This document shows positions 1 through 12,991 of a DNA stretch of 64,000 nt, piece after piece. This DNA comes from Anastatus disparis. Lineage: Eukaryota > Arthropoda > Insecta > Hymenoptera > Eupelmidae. Position 1 is the stretch's first letter; every line of letters starts with the position of its first letter. The stretch spans positions 3,596,001 through 3,660,000 of the forward strand of contig JAFFSR010000264.1 in the NCBI GenBank assembly GCA_017163975.1, written 5' to 3'. A model generated the notes under the pieces. That model made no database searches. It was not told the origin of the DNA and saw only the letters and a list, made by a program, of their open reading frames with translations. The position numbers and the translations under genes were made by a program.

Positions 1-576
1 CAAAATAATAGATGTCTGCGTCGTTCGTTGCACAGAAAATTTTTTTTTTTTTTTAAACTTTGACAGCATGAATAAAAAGATCCAAATCCGTAGATGTGGC
101 GAAAATAACTCCTTTAGGCTCAAACGCAGAATTGACAAAATTAGCGGCAAAAGGTTGTTTTATGAACTACATTCACGAATAAATTCGCCCGGCAAAACGA
201 TCGCAACATAGCCCCCGATCGCTGCAACACAAATGAACAAACGGAAGGGAAACTGAGAAGAACGTCCCCTCAACGCAGCACTGCACTTTTACAACGGAGA
301 AGAGCCAACACACGGAGCACCGGATTAAAGCCAGCCACGATACTTCCATGAGCCAAGAGTTAAGAATTTTAAGATCACATTGTTATGGCAAACAGCCATA
401 ACGAACTTGAAAAAGGAAAAATGATAAAGGTAGAAAAACACTTGATCAACGATCAGAAACACGAAAAAAGAAAAAAAAAAACATTTAATAGATAAAAACC
501 CCGAACAAATTTTAATGGAGCGAGATGGACTCCATCCGCTAACTCCGAACCGAGCAGGGAAATAGGAAAAGAAGAG
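1..576. other. Unassigned left-edge sequence
   Basis: No supportable gene. Positions 180-370 are noticeably less AT-rich than the surroundings and have no repeat partner elsewhere in the window. An open minus-strand frame at 453-692 is antisense to the start of the transposase remnant and looks spurious. Confidence 0.4.
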
Positions 577-2889
577 AGATAGGACAGAGATAGAGTCGGT
601 AGCACGTCCGCTCCACTCGAAGTCCGCGCACGGAATCCTGAAGATTCAGATGATGATGAAAATAATGATGATTTGTTTCTCGAAAATGCCAACGAACCTA
701 TTTACCCAGGAGCGTCTATATCAAAAGGAGAAAGTGTTATATCGATATTTACACTAGTCGCGCGCTTTAAATTAACAGGAGTTCTGTTATCAAATATTTT
801 ATCGTTAATTGCATTACATTGCATACAACCGAACAAATACGTAAAGACTCTTTATAAATTAAAAAAATTTTTTGCAAATATAAATGCGCCACTTAAGAAA
901 CATTATTATTGCACGGAATGTTTACAAAAACTGGAAGATCAATTTTGTCATAAATGCAATAATACTGAAAACGTTAATTATTTTTTAGAGGTACCGATAT
1001 TGACACAACTAGCCTCGTTTTACAAAAGACCTGAATTTAGAAATAATTTAAATTATCCTAATTTACGTGTTAAAGAACATGAATTGAATTATGAGGACGT
1101 TTATAATGGTTCGGTGTATAAATCTTTATCCCCAAAATTCTTGAACAGTGAACATATTACTTTCACTTGAAACTCTGATGGAATATCATTGTTTCGTTCC
1201 TCTAAATTAAACATATGTCCATTTTATTTAATGGTCAATGAATTGCCATATTCATTGAGAATTGAAAAAAAAAATACTATTTTAGCTGGTTTGTGGTTTG
1301 GCGTTAAAAAGCCATCGCCTAATTTATTTATTAATTCTTAAAAATGATTTGAAAAAATTGTACAAGTGGAATTCAAAGTTCCAAATCTTTTGGCTCCTAT
1401 ACGCGTACGAGAATTGATAATTAGCGGTACCTGTGATTTACTAGCTAAAGCCTTATTTCGGAATATCAAACAATATAACGCAACCTATGGCTGCCCTAAT
1501 TGTTTGATCAAAACTCAAAAATTAAATAATCAACAAATTTATCCATTTATAGAAAAACTTGATTCGAGAACCACCGAAGGATAAAAATTACACGCCCAAG
1601 AAGCAAATACGACTCGCATTCCCGTATTTGGTGTTAAGGGTGTCACTATATTAAGACAGATAGTTCCTGACTACGTGAAATCAACTGCTATTGATTACAT
1701 GCATTGTATCTTCCTAGGTATTACTAAAAAATTAATGTACTTTTGGTTTGATGTGGAAAACCGCTCTCACGCAGCCTCGTTATATATTTTGATAAATATT
1801 ATTGATAAAAAAATTAAAAATTTTAGTATGCCATCTTTCGTACAAAGAATCCCAAGGAAAGTCAGTGATTATGCTTACTGGAAGGCATCCGAATTGAAAT
1901 TATTTTTGTTAGTTTTTAACCTAATAATATTGAAAAATATTATGGCGCCGCAGTATTTTGAACACCATATATTATTAGTGCATGGCATAACTCTTTTAAG
2001 TTCTTCAAGTGTTTCCGAAGCAATGATCAATGAGTCCGAACGTGTTTTATCAGAATATATCAGAAGATTTGAAATATACGGACGTAAATATTTGACTTGT
2101 AATCTGCATTTGCTTCGACACTTACCTGAGGACGTTAGAAAATTTGGACCTCTTTGGACTATGAGTTGTTTCCCGTTTGAAAATTTAAATAGAGTTTTAA
2201 AAACATATGTTCATGGGTCAAGATATGCCGAACTACAAATTTATTCTTCAGTCTCTACATTTTTATCCTTAAATGAAGTTAAATCAAAAATCTTAAGGGT
2301 TGAAAACGAAGTTTATGACTTTTGTAAGAGGATCGAGTTCTCCGGTACACGTAGATATAGGATAAAATTTTTAAATGATGGAATTTATGCTATTGGAAAG
2401 TATGAAAGAGTCAAAGATATTCCTGTTTTTATGTTCAATACTTTAAAAATTTATGCTAATATTTCAAATAATCACTCCAAATTTCATGTTTTTAAAAGAC
2501 TTCTGAAAAACGGTGTATATTATGAAAATGAATTACATGCACAATAAAAAAAAACTAACTCATCTTATATTAAATATAGATTGAATAATATAAATAATAT
2601 TGGGGTAATTAAACATTTTGTCACAGTGTGCAATTGTGATTGTGATTTACTTTGTAATAAATGCAATAGAGATTGCATTACATACGTAATTTTAAATAAA
2701 TGTACTAGAGAACCAGCTTTTCTTTGTTCAGTAACAAACACGTATTTATCTACGACTTCTTTTTGTGAAAAGATCGAAAATGAAACAGTAGCAATAGATG
2801 TTAAGGATATAATTAATATATGTTATTATCCGAAAGTAAACGAGCAAGCATACATTATTTTACCAACAAATTTCTATGAAGTAGAATAA
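577..2889 (+). pseudogene. CACTA-like transposase remnant (copy 1)
   Basis: One reading frame runs through the whole interval and encodes about 770 codons interrupted by in-frame stops at 1168 (TGA), 1339 (TAA), 1345 (TGA), 1582 (TAA) and 2545 (TAA). The product starts with an acidic stretch (DDDENNDD), has a CxxC...CxxC zinc-like motif near 910-965, and then a block with the pattern IDYMHCIFLGITKKLM followed by LRHLPEDVRKFGPL and CFPFENLNRVLK. These blocks resemble animal proteins related to CACTA/EnSpm (Transposase_21) transposases, which cut and paste their own DNA. A second related fragment lies at 37.8-39.3 kb. No terminal repeats were identified. The family assignment is by eye; the brokenness is directly visible. 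Confidence 0.68.
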
Positions 2890-4049
2890 CTTAAAATAAC
2901 CAAAATTATCTAAAATTTTTATTAATAAATAAATATGGAAATGCTGAATTCTTTCATAAAACAATTTATTTACAAAACATGAATAATTTAAATTCTTATA
3001 AAATTGTATTATAGATTTGTTAAAATACCATTTTAATTATTAAAATTTAGTTTGAATCTTAACTTTTTGACCATCTTATAAGAGTGCAATGTGTTTCATT
3101 TTGACATATTTGATAAAATTTCTTTTTAATAATAAATGGCTACAAAATAAATCACAGCTAATGCTAAGATTCTTTAAATAATGTTGAAAGAATAATTTTT
3201 TATACATTCATATATTTGTTTATAATTTTGTAACAGGCTTGTGTATGTAATATTGTATTAGAATGAATAAGTTATTATCAAATTGTAAATAAAATGAAAA
3301 AAAAAAAAAATTATAAATAATAATATTATAAGTCAAATCATTTTCAGGGTTATGATTTATTAATAATGAATAAAACGTTTTTTAATAATAAATGATAATT
3401 ATTATTATTATTAAATCGTAATTAAAATTGTAAATTATTGACAACTCATTAATTTTAAAAATAATTATCATTAAATAATAAATTGTCAAAAAAAAATTTA
3501 CAACCATGTACACTGGTAGAAATTGAAGCGTTTTTTTACTATTTTATGATCAGTAAAAATTGAAACGATTGCTTTACCATTTTATAACTTATTTCTTTGA
3601 CATTAATATTACCAATTGTCATAAATTGTTATATATGCAATTCTTTTGTATTTTTATATTATTTTTTGATTTCTATTTGGCAAGGAAAACTAAATTTTGC
3701 TTAATATAGTTCAGAGAAAATCAATTATTTTATATACGTATATATAGTTTTAAAATCAATACCTACCTAAAATTTCATAGCCGTAAAAAATACTTTCACT
3801 AAAGTTTGAATAACTTATTTCATACTTTGCAAAACGTTGATTAATATTTCAATCAAGTTTTCCCAAACTTTGACCAAACTTGCATTGACTAATCAAAATT
3901 CCCTTGTTTTTTTTCCAAATTTTGCCTAAACTTCAACGAAACTTACTACGATAAATCTAGCTTCTCTCAATCTTTTCTTAAACTTTCCCCGCAATTGTCA
4001 CAACAAAAATAAACTTTTCATAACTTCGATCAACCTTGCATAATGTGAT
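2890..4049. other. AT-rich spacer
   Basis: No gene seen. Very AT-rich with runs of A and TAAT. At about 3505-3590 a block beginning CACTGGTAGAAATTGAAGCG is related, in inverse orientation, to 14115-14215, so it belongs to a dispersed repeat. Confidence 0.5.
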
Positions 4050-5960
4050 TTTATGATGCTCTAAAATTAAAAATGCGTTTATAAAATTAATTTTCCCAAG
4101 CTTGTCTTCTTAACACTATAACCAATAACTTGCATACAAATTTTGGAACATTTTCATCGAATAGTTTACAAAAAATACCAAATAATTGAAAAATAAACAT
4201 TGTTTTAAAATTTTCAAAACGCTTTAACGTTACAACTACGCTAAGAAAACCAGTTTTCAAAAGTTCATTTTATTTAGGCAATCGTAAATAATTTCTATGC
4301 ATAATTTTAAGCTACTTCATCGAGTAGTTTACGTAAAATTACAAAAAATAAGTGAAATTCTATTCAAAATTTACAAAATGCTCTAAAATTAAAACTGCGC
4401 TAAGAAAATAAGTTTTTTCAAGCTTGCTTTAATTAGGCAATAACAAATAATTTGTATGAAAATTTTTGAGCAAATTTATCGAATGGCTTTTGTGTAATAG
4501 AAAAAAAATGAAATATGAACATTTTTTCCAAAATTTTCAAAATGCTCTAAAATTAAAACTGCGCTAAGAAAATAAGTTTTCCAAAGCTTGATTTATTCAG
4601 ATAATAGTGAATAATTTGCATGAAAATTTTTGAGCAAGTTTATTGAGTGATTTTTGTGCAATAAAAAAGAAATTAAAAATAAAAAATTTTTTCAAAATTT
4701 TCAAAATGCTTTAAGATTAAATGTGCGCTAAGAAAATTGAAGAAAATTAGTTTTCAAAAGTTCATTTTATTTTGACAATCATAAATAATTCCCATACATA
4801 ATTTGAAGCTCTTTCATCGAGTAGTTTACGTAAAATATAAAAAAAATAAAAAAATTTTGGGAAATGTTAAACTTACAACAGATGTTTTCTACACTATAAA
4901 TTTCTATGTCAATATATGATCTATGTTTGATTTGTAACTACATTCGCAATCGTTATATCATATATTATTTTATTATATTATTATTTTATTTTATCATATT
5001 ATCCCGTTTAATTAGTAAAAATAATAATTTTAGCCATAATTTTATTCCTTGGTCTTTTCTTTTTTTTCTTCTGGTTTTTATTAAAATTTTAAAAAATAAC
5101 GATGATGGATTTTCAATTTTAGGCTATCAATTTTCAATCGTCATCAAATGTCACATTGCATTGCCCATCTTCAAATTTTTATATAACTTTACGACAGTTT
5201 ACGACAGATTTTTTTTTTGTCTAAACTATTTAATATTTTTTATCTTATTTATATAAAATTTAGTATATTTTATAGTTTTATAATTTATTTTACGATATTT
5301 TCCATTAAATTCAACGTTTTTAAATTATTTTTACTATAGATATCTGAAAATAAACATCTGTCGTAAGTTTAACAACGGCCAAAAATTTTATTCAAAATTT
5401 TCAAAATGCTCTAAAATTAAAACTGCACTGAGAAAATAAGTTTTTCAAAGCTTGTTTTATTTAGGCCATTGCAAATGATTTCCATGAAAATTTTCGAGCA
5501 AATCTATCGAATGGTTTTTGTATAATAGAAAAAAAATGAAAAATAGAGATTTTTTCCAAAATTTTCAAAATGCTCTAAAATTAAAACCACACTAAGAAGA
5601 TAAGTGTTCCAAAGCTTTTTTTCTTTAGACAATAGCGAATAACTTGCATACAAATTTAGAAGCAAATCTATCGAATGGTTGTCGTAAAATAAAAAATAAA
5701 TGAAAAAAAAAATTTTTTCAAAATTTTCAAAATGCTCTAAAATTAAAAGTGCGCTAAGAAAATCAGTTGGTAAAAGTTTTTCTTCTTTTGGCAGTCGCAA
5801 ATAATGTTCATACAAATTTTCAAGAAAATTCTTCGAGTAGTTTACGTAAAATATCAAAAAAATGAAAAATAAAAATTTTTTTAAAATTCTTAAAATGGCT
5901 CTAAAAAAAAAAACTGAGCTAAGAAGATCAATTTTCAATAGCTTCCCCCCCAGTTAGACA
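4050..5960 (+). repeat. Tandem array of a ~163-bp unit
   Basis: The phrase aatgctctaaaattaaaa recurs with small changes near 4052, 4377, 4542, 4702, 5402, 5568, 5730 and 5892, i.e. every 160-166 bp, followed each time by a variant of ctgcgctaagaaaa. The array is interrupted by a MITE-like insertion at 4866-5373. Long minus-strand frames here are only the repeat read through. A related reverse-oriented stretch lies at 10440-10710. Confidence 0.85.
4866..5373. mobile_element. MITE-like insertion in the 163-bp array
   Basis: Ends are inverted repeats of about 22 bp (gttaaacttacaacagatgt at the left, its reverse complement with one mismatch at 5352-5373). The ~508-bp interior is AT-rich and has no credible gene; the open frame at 4906-5256 is low-complexity. 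It splits the tandem array, showing it inserted after amplification. A clean target duplication was not found. Confidence 0.6.
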
Positions 5961-6033
5961 AAAAAATAAATTGCATGCAAAATTTGAAGTTAATCCATCA
6001 AGGAGTTCTCGAGATCTTATTGGCGTACTGAAT

Positions 6034-6036
<3 letters not shown>

Positions 6037-6066
<30 letters not shown>

Positions 6067-6097
6067 CACACACATACACACATACACACAGACATTT
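6037..6097. repeat. (CA)n microsatellite
   Basis: About 60 bp of nearly pure CA dinucleotides, ending the 163-bp repeat array. Confidence 0.95.
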
Positions 6098-6419
6098 TCT
6101 GGAAACCACTTTTTTCGACTCACTGAGTCTAAATATGTACAAATTAATGAAAAAATAGAAAAAAATTTTTTTTACCGATACAATGCTTTCTCTAAGAAAG
6201 CAAAAAGGACCGAAAAAGAAATAAAGAAAAACATGAATGGGAATAAAGTATTTTTTAAGAAACGCGGTTAATCACGTGTAAATAAAAATAAGCCTTTTTC
6301 GTTATGATTAGTATAATTCAATCGTATTTGTGATGTTAAATTTAAAAAAATACAATTAAGATGAAGAAATTCAATTTGAAAAAAAATTTTTATAACATAC
6401 TTTTCTTAAAATAAATCGA

Positions 6420-6720
6420 CGCTCCGTACGAAAATTAGCACCGTTCAAAACGGTTGTCGAAAACTATCACTGTTCAAAACGGTTGACGAAAACTATCACT
6501 ATTCGCAACGCCTAACGAAGAGTAGCACAACTCATGGAACGCTGGCGAAAACTAGCACGATTCACATATCGTTGACGAATAATAGCACGACTCATAGAAT
6601 GCTAGCGAAAAGTAGCACAACCCGTAGAGAGTTGACGAACAATAACACGTAACATTGACAAAGAATAACACAAATATCAAAGTGCTCACAAAGAGTAATA
6701 CGACTCAGAGAATATTTTTC
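6420..6720 (+). repeat. ~36-bp degenerate minisatellite
   Basis: Repeated phrase of the form gcgaaaactagcacgattc with a degenerate tail ending ttgacgaa, about eight copies. The same family is present in reverse orientation at 53220-53530. Confidence 0.8.
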
Positions 6721-6819
6721 AAAAGATACTTCCTTTTCCTTTGAAGTATTATAGTAAATATAAATATAATAAATAGTAAATTCTTGTAAAAATGATTTCA
6801 GTATATTGAAATAATTTTT

Positions 6820-7985
6820 TCCATACTCAGGGGGTAAAATTAAATTTTTTATATTTATTTTTAGAGGTTAAAATAGCTCTTTTTCACCCTAGAGCAAAAA
6901 AGTAGTTTTGTCACAAGCGTGATTGATTTTTTTTCTTTATCGTAATATAAGACATTTAATTTTGGTGTCTAAAAGCTATACTGAATGGATGCGTCGATTT
7001 ATTAATTAAATAATATCGATGAATTCACGGCTCAATTGATCAGTGGACGAATTGATAATTATGACGATGAGCTAATGGACAGATAGATAAATATGACGAT
7101 GGTCGATAAGAATTTATTTTGATGAGTTGATGGGCCGATGGATGAGTTCATTGATGGGCTGATGGGTCGATAAGAGAATCGATGAATTTTTTGATGGACT
7201 GATGAGCGGATAAATGATTATTTCTATAGATGAATAAATGAATATGTCGATGGATAAATAAATGAATATGCTGATGGGCAAATAAACGATTATGTCGATG
7301 AGTTCATGAATCGATGGATCGATGGGCCGATGAATTCATAGGTAGATCGGTTAATTAGTCAATAAATAAATGGATTGATAGGTTCGTGGTTCAATAAGTT
7401 GATGGGTGCATGGGTAGATGGGTCACAGGGTTTTATGAGTTGATCTGTCGATGGGCTGATGGGTTTATCTAAAACTTATTTCCTTCTTTTTATGACTTAA
7501 TCCTCTTGAACGATCATTAAAGCACGAACTCCGAGGCACGAATTTTTCACCATATGCATTGCGAATGTGTACATGCAGAGCATTTAATAAAATCAACCTT
7601 TTCAATAAGCATTGTAGTAAAATCAGTCTTGAACTGAACACAGAACGAGGAGGTTGACAGAAAAGAATTCAGTACACCTCGTTCTCAAATACACATGAGC
7701 GAACTCTCATGAACAATACATTATAACTTTGTAATTCAAGTCAATTTTTATTTTGCATTAAATATTTTGAACTTTTAACACAGTTCAGTGATTATTTATT
7801 AACCTTCCTCAACAATGTGGCTGAATTAAATGCTCTTCGTGTATAAAGAAGTAATATGTTAACCACGGAAGTAAAGGTGTTTTTGCCCTCGTCTTTATTG
7901 TCGCCCACGCTTTGCTCGGGCGTCAAACTCGATTTGGGCAAAAAATCACTTATTTTACTCCCTTGGTTAACAATGTACTATTCGA
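6820..7985 (+). repeat. Composite repeat unit 1 (leader, GATGGG minisatellite, foldback)
   Basis: Three parts in order: a leader (about 6820-6915, ...gcaaaaaagtagtttt), a degenerate minisatellite rich in gatgggtcgatgg (about 7010-7470), and a foldback at 7850-7981 whose arms are near agtaatatgttaacca and tggttaacaatgtacta. The same order recurs at 18870-20250 and again at 20251-20788 plus 37253-37840, where the Polinton splits the unit. Confidence 0.75.
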
Positions 7986-9797
7986 GATCTGAATCAAAGA
8001 GGTTGAAAATTATGGGATATTAAAAATTATAAGTTAAAAATAAAAGAATTTATTGTTGGCAGTGTTGTTCAATTTGATGTTTATTTATTTAAAATTTGAG
8101 TAACATTTCGACTATGTGTTGATGATCGTAAGACATGGTCTAAACATTGACCAAATTTTAAACAAATAAGGATCAGATTGAACAGCATTGACAATAAATT
8201 TTTTTATTTCTATCTTATCACTGTTCTTGGAGTCTTATATTTATTTATATTAAAATTTTAAATTTTGACGATATTAAGTTGATTTTTTAATTTATTTTAG
8301 ATTTTCATCAAGAAGTTTTTTCATTTATATCAAAAGAGTTTTTAAAATAATTAAAAGGTTGTTATTTTAAATACATCCGAAAATACATTGAAATGAACAA
8401 AACCATTAGTCCAGATATTGAAAAATTCGTTATGCAAGAGTTTTTTTTCTAATATCAAGTCTATAAACTTGATGATTCTACTTTGTAATAATCGAATAAA
8501 TTTACAGATTTCAAATAAAAACATCTTTAAATAATATTCCAATAAAACTAAAAAAAGCATTTCGTAAATTAATCAAATAAATTCGATCTAGATCCTAAAT
8601 ATTTCAATGGATCGCGATAGCAAGTTTATTGATAAATGATTTCTTAAAAGCTTTGATCTTTTGATTTCGCTATAGTTTACGTTTTTACCAATGTTATAAT
8701 ACAAATAAGTTTTCTTTTATTTGTATCATTTCCTTTTCTTGAATTTAGTAGTATAGGTAAGCTTACATCATAAAAAGGATGTGGATGATATGCGCGTGAA
8801 ATGCGAGCTCACACAGATGTATATATGAAACTTAGATAGAACTTTGTATTCTAACCGATATTTTTTTATAACGTAACTCGTGTACTTTTTATTTGCGTCA
8901 AATTATTTGAAATTTTTTCAAGTAAATTTTTCTTCTTGAATTTTTTTGTGTTAAGCTGAAAATTGCAAGGTGAAAAATGGCTTAATTAAAGCATGATATT
9001 AAGATAAAAAATATTTGTTACTATCAGATTTTAATTCAAGATTTTGTTTTTGATGAAGAAATCTTTACAGAGATCCGATTAAAAGGATTACATTTTTTTA
9101 ATTCAAATAAAATATATAATTAAATGAAAAGTAAGGAAAAGAAATGTATAATAATTCAACAAATTTTTTGTTCTTATTTTCCCTCACCCTAAAATGACCT
9201 CTGATAAAACTTAACCCCGAGCCTCGTAAAAGCTTAATCTGGCGCTGGTTATGAATGTTTTTTCTATTATTATTCAATGAATAATAAGTATTATAATGTA
9301 CGCATCTAATCGATTTACAATTAAATAGAATCAATCAACAATAATAGAAAAAGCATTTGTAATTTTATTTTTTACAGAAGAAATATTTATATTATATAAA
9401 AATTTTTCAATTAATACTTTATTAAATAGTTTTTATTTATTAAGTCACTTAATAATAGAAAAAGAGATGGAATTTCTTTATTTATACCTGTGAAATTTCC
9501 CATAGCTCAGCAGCGTCATTCAGAAAGAGCAAAACAAATACATCTCAGATTTTTTCATTATTCAAATATATGCAAAGTAAAATTCTAAAATCATTATCTG
9601 TGATACCACTTTTTGTAGTAACTTACTTATTCAGTATTATTAGGTGTAGCTTAATTGACTGTGATATCAACTTGCAATATTTAAGTTTATTACTTTAAAA
9701 TTGATTAAATAATTTTATTGATTACGAAATATATAGTATTTAATAATAAATTAATTTATTAACATTAAAATAATTAAATATACATAATTTTAAGTAT
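7986..9797. other. AT-rich spacer
   Basis: No supportable gene. Frames at 8351-8560 and 9098-9334 are short, AT-driven and lack recognisable motifs. Confidence 0.5.
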
Positions 9798-10282
9798 TTA
9801 TTCAATATTTAAAATTTCTTTGAAATCGGTAATAAATTCATTTGGTACCAGATTTTTATTTAGCATATAGTTCAAATCTTGAATCTTTTTTGGTGCTAGA
9901 GGAATTCTAGAAGTATAAGCTAGCTCCAATTGAAGATTCAAGATTTGATCAATGGTTATGTTTTTTTTTAAAAACATTTATCTTTACTGATTCTTGAAAG
10001 AAATCATATTTGACCTCGATTGTTTTAATTTGGGGTGTTATCGTTATTTCACATAATTTGGATATTTTTGCTGGCTTCCAATTGAATTGTTGTGAGATGT
10101 TCCCAAAATCAAAAATATTTTCTTGTGTCATTTGTTTGACTACATACGGATTATCTTTTTTACATTCTGTTATAAGTCGTGCCCACTCTTGCTGTGTGAA
10201 AATTTCTTTTTTTTTACAATACTTTTCAATTTGGGCATGCATTGAGTCGCCGTCTGATTGGGTGTGACCCACTTCCAAAAAC
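9798..10282 (-). CDS. DUF7869-type gene, last exon
   Basis: Acceptor tag precedes 10282; the exon opens with the third base of an Arg codon, then FLEVGHTQSDGDSMHAQIE, the conserved GHT...D..H signature of the family. The open frame runs to a stop at 9949, but a one-base shift at the run of nine A (plus-strand T9 at 9961-9969) opens a further family-like tail (AYTSRIPLAPKKIQDL) ending in TAA at 9798-9800. The exon length equals a whole number of codons plus exactly one base, consistent with a single inserted A. Confidence 0.7.
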
Positions 10283-10399
10283 CTATTTATAAAAATTCAA
10301 TTATTTAATAAAATATTAATATCATAAAATTTTGTCTCAATAGTATAATTTTAGTTCGATAGAAATGACATTCGCGGAACTTTTTTAAAAGTACTCATA

Positions 10400-10720
10400 T
10401 GTGTGTGTTTGTGTGTATATTCGTTACGCCAATTTTATCTCGAAAACTACTCGATGGATTTGCTTTAAATTTTGCATACAATTTATTTTTTTGTCTAACC
10501 GGGGGAGCTATTGAAAATTGATTTTCTTAACGTAGTTGTAATTTTAAAGCATTTTAAAATTTTTTTAAAATTATTTTTCATTATTTTTTGTATTTTTTGT
10601 AAATTACTTGGTGAAATTGCTCTAAAATTTATATAGAAGTTATTCGCTACTGTGTGAAAAAACTAGCTTTGGGAAATCAGTTTTCTAAACGCAGTTTTAA
10701 TTTTAGAGCATCACATAATG
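10400..10720 (-). repeat. Reverse copy of the 163-bp repeat family
   Basis: Contains a GT-rich start near 10398-10420, then ctactcgatggatttgct, gtctaaccgggggagcta and gattttcttaacgtagttgt, the reverse complement of features at 5880-6070. It lies in the intron between the last two exons of the DUF7869-type gene. Confidence 0.7.
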
Positions 10721-10734
10721 CAAATGGCAAAAAT

Positions 10735-10832
10735 AAGAAATAATAAGATTCATATAGTTTCTGGAGATCTAAAGGCAGCCTTCGATGCAGTGGAAATGGA
10801 CATTTACATTAACATCACATTTTAAAAATAAA
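10735..10832 (+). pseudogene. Short non-LTR reverse transcriptase fragment
   Basis: A short frame contains SGDLKAAFDAVE, matching the DLKAAFD motif of LINE reverse transcriptases, and ends at a TAA at about 10830. Nothing else of a LINE is visible on either side. Confidence 0.5.
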
Positions 10833-11157
10833 ATCAAATTACTCAAACTCAATGTGTTCTGTGCCAAAGCACTTGGCAGCGTTTTTTTTGTTTGAGTAAT
10901 CAGATTTTCTTATTGTTTTCCACAGGTAATAAAGAGTTTAAGATTTTTTTATTAATTAAATGCTAAGACACATTAAATAATTACTCTTGGTTTTTCTATA
11001 CACCTAATATAAACAGATTCATTGAAAAATTAACTATTTGAATCGTGGCCAAGCGAAACTTAAGCACGGATTTAAGTGACGCAATAATATAAAAATTTCA
11101 TCATTAAATTTATGAAAAAATGAAAAAGTAAAATGAAATATTCAGTATGCTTCTTAC

Positions 11158-11637
11158 CTATGGATTACTCGAATACCAAAAGTATTTGCGGCTTTTATAT
11201 ACATAGAAAACATGTTTTGGTTTCGATTTTGTCCACCGCAATTGTCTGTATAAAAGATGATTTCTTTTGTATTATGTTCGGATTTGGATTTTATAAACAT
11301 CCAGACGAACGATGCTATTTCATTAGACCCACGATTTCCGATAGTTTCATTCCATAGATGACATGTTCCAATATTACTTCCTAATTGAAAGATAGTAAAA
11401 TTCCACACACAAAGCTTAGATTTGTAGTACATGGTTGATATATCGGATCTCGGTGTTGTTAATATTTTCTGCAGATCGAAATTTGCACAACAAATGGTTG
11501 AGTCAAGAAGGGTTCTCTCTTTATCTTGCTTCATAAGCCTCCTTACTTCTGACTTCTTTTTCAAATGACAGGCATAAGCTTCTTTAGTTTCTTCGTTTTC
11601 TGGTGGCTTGTTCTTGAAACCTTCACATTGTTCACAA
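11158..11637 (-). CDS. DUF7869-type gene, exon 8
   Basis: Bounded by acceptor (cttgctag before 11637) and donor (gtaaga after 11158). It encodes a CEQCEGF zinc-like start, a helical linker, and the core motif FYTDNCGGQNRN, whose Asp-Asn-Cys-Gly-Gly-Gln is the family hallmark and probably carries a catalytic acidic residue of an RNase H-like fold. The phase fits both neighbours (CG|T and AG|G codons). No internal stop. Confidence 0.75.
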
Positions 11638-11689
11638 CTAGCAAGTATTTAATTACATATTTTAAAAACTTTGTTCTAATGGTGTTTCT

Positions 11690-11875
11690 TAAAATAAGAT
11701 ATATTTAACGCTGCTGTATTTATGTTATCATTAAGATACTAATTAGCAACGAAGGTTCTCAGTGTGTTTGTGAACAAAGCACATGCATTGTATACAGTGG
11801 TGCTTGTATCAATCAGTCCCACTGAGAGCGGTATTCGAATTCGAGTCTTCAAAATTGTTAATCTATCACTCTTAT
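11690..11875 (-). repeat. SINE-like repeat, short copy
   Basis: Read on the minus strand: a B-box-like segment (actcgaattcgaataccgc), then ctgattgatacaagcaccac, a segment ending in tgttcacaaacacactga, and gttgctaattagtatctta. The same blocks occur in the same order on the plus strand at 55890-56345, where an extra ~190 bp of tctgttaa-rich sequence is present. Confidence 0.65.
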
Positions 11876-11900
11876 CTTTTTCCTTATATTTAATTTTATT

Positions 11901-12337
11901 TTAAGAGGCGGTCGGAACCAAATCGGTGACTTGCGGTATATATCAAGTCAGCATTTTTCGCTTTACGATAATATTTTGTATATTTTTATGGCTTAAACTA
12001 TTTGAAATTATTCTTTATATACATGACTAGAGGAAATGACTATATTTTTACCATATGAATAAGTAGATAAATTATTATAAGTATTTATTACAAATATCAA
12101 ACTGACTTGACATATACCGCATGCAAAAAACTGTCGTGTCGATTGTTAGGTGGCATTTTTCGCTTTATAACAATATTTTGTATATTTTTGTGGCTGTAAC
12201 TATTTTAAATTATTCTTTATATACATGACTAGAGGAAATTATTATATTTTTACCATATTAATAAATGAATAAACTATTATAAGCATTTATTACAAGCACC
12301 GAACTAAGTCACCGATTTGGTTACGACCGCCTCTTAA
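11901..12337. mobile_element. TTAA-flanked MITE with internal duplication
   Basis: The ends gaggcggtcggaaccaaatc and its near-perfect reverse complement (about 28-32 bp, two or three mismatches) are each bordered by TTAA (11901-11904 and 12334-12337). Inside is a direct duplication of about 150 bp (11955-12105 and 12150-12300). TTAA target use suggests a piggyBac-type source, but the tips do not start with the usual CCC and TTAA is itself palindromic. It lies in an intron of the DUF7869-type gene. Confidence 0.7.
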
Positions 12338-12468
12338 TATTGACTTGCTATTATCTTAATTTTCGAGACAAGACAAAGTCAAGAATAGACTTGGTATCTT
12401 GTGCAACCCCAAGAAGGTGCTTTCTCAATGGTAAGATAAGGAATAACTCATAACATGTAACAACTTAC

Positions 12469-12829
12469 CGATCTTTTTTGGGAACATAAAATCCGTAATT
12501 GAATTCTTTATTGAAAATTTGCTCATACATGCTTTGGTTAACATTAGGATCTTCCTTTGTTTCCCCAACCTCTCTTTTACAATACATCCGATACATTTTC
12601 GCAATCGATAAACCCTCTTCCAAATACTTCTTTTGGGTATTCTCTCGACAGTAATGACTATCCATAACTGGGAATTGTTTTATATGGTCTCTCACTTCAT
12701 TCTTTATTTCTTCTGGATACTTGAAAGGACGATTAGCATGTCTTCCTCTCTTATCGCTTTCAATTACTCCTGTCGTGTTTGCGTCTATCATCTTTTTTTT
12801 CGCAGTACGAACCCACTGATAGGAAATGT
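12469..12829 (-). CDS. DUF7869-type gene, exon 7
   Basis: Acceptor tttttttag precedes 12829 and donor GTAAGT follows 12469. The exon encodes ISYQWVRTAKKK, then DKRGRHANRPFKYPEE and a segment ending GFYVPKKDR, the order typical of the N-terminal half of insect DUF7869 proteins. Joining to exon 6 creates an in-frame Asp codon; joining to exon 8 creates an Arg codon. Confidence 0.75.
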
Positions 12830-12991
12830 CTAAAAAAATTGATTTTTCAATTCAACCTCTATTTTTTTCGCCAAAAAATTTAAATTGTTACATAAAATTA
12901 TGTGAACAGTTTTTTATAGTTTTTAATTTTAGCCTCTCTGTGAGATAATATCTATGAATTAATATTGCTGATTATAAATTATCGATGAATA

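Noticed and set aside
5504..5938. 144-aa minus-strand frame
   Set aside because: The frame follows the 163-bp tandem repeat and shows repeated Phe/Leu-rich segments only.
6420..7470. CRISPR array
   Set aside because: The repeats are degenerate and contiguous with no unique spacers, and the genome is eukaryotic.
10010..10267. 85-aa plus-strand frame
   Set aside because: Antisense shadow of the last DUF7869-type exon.
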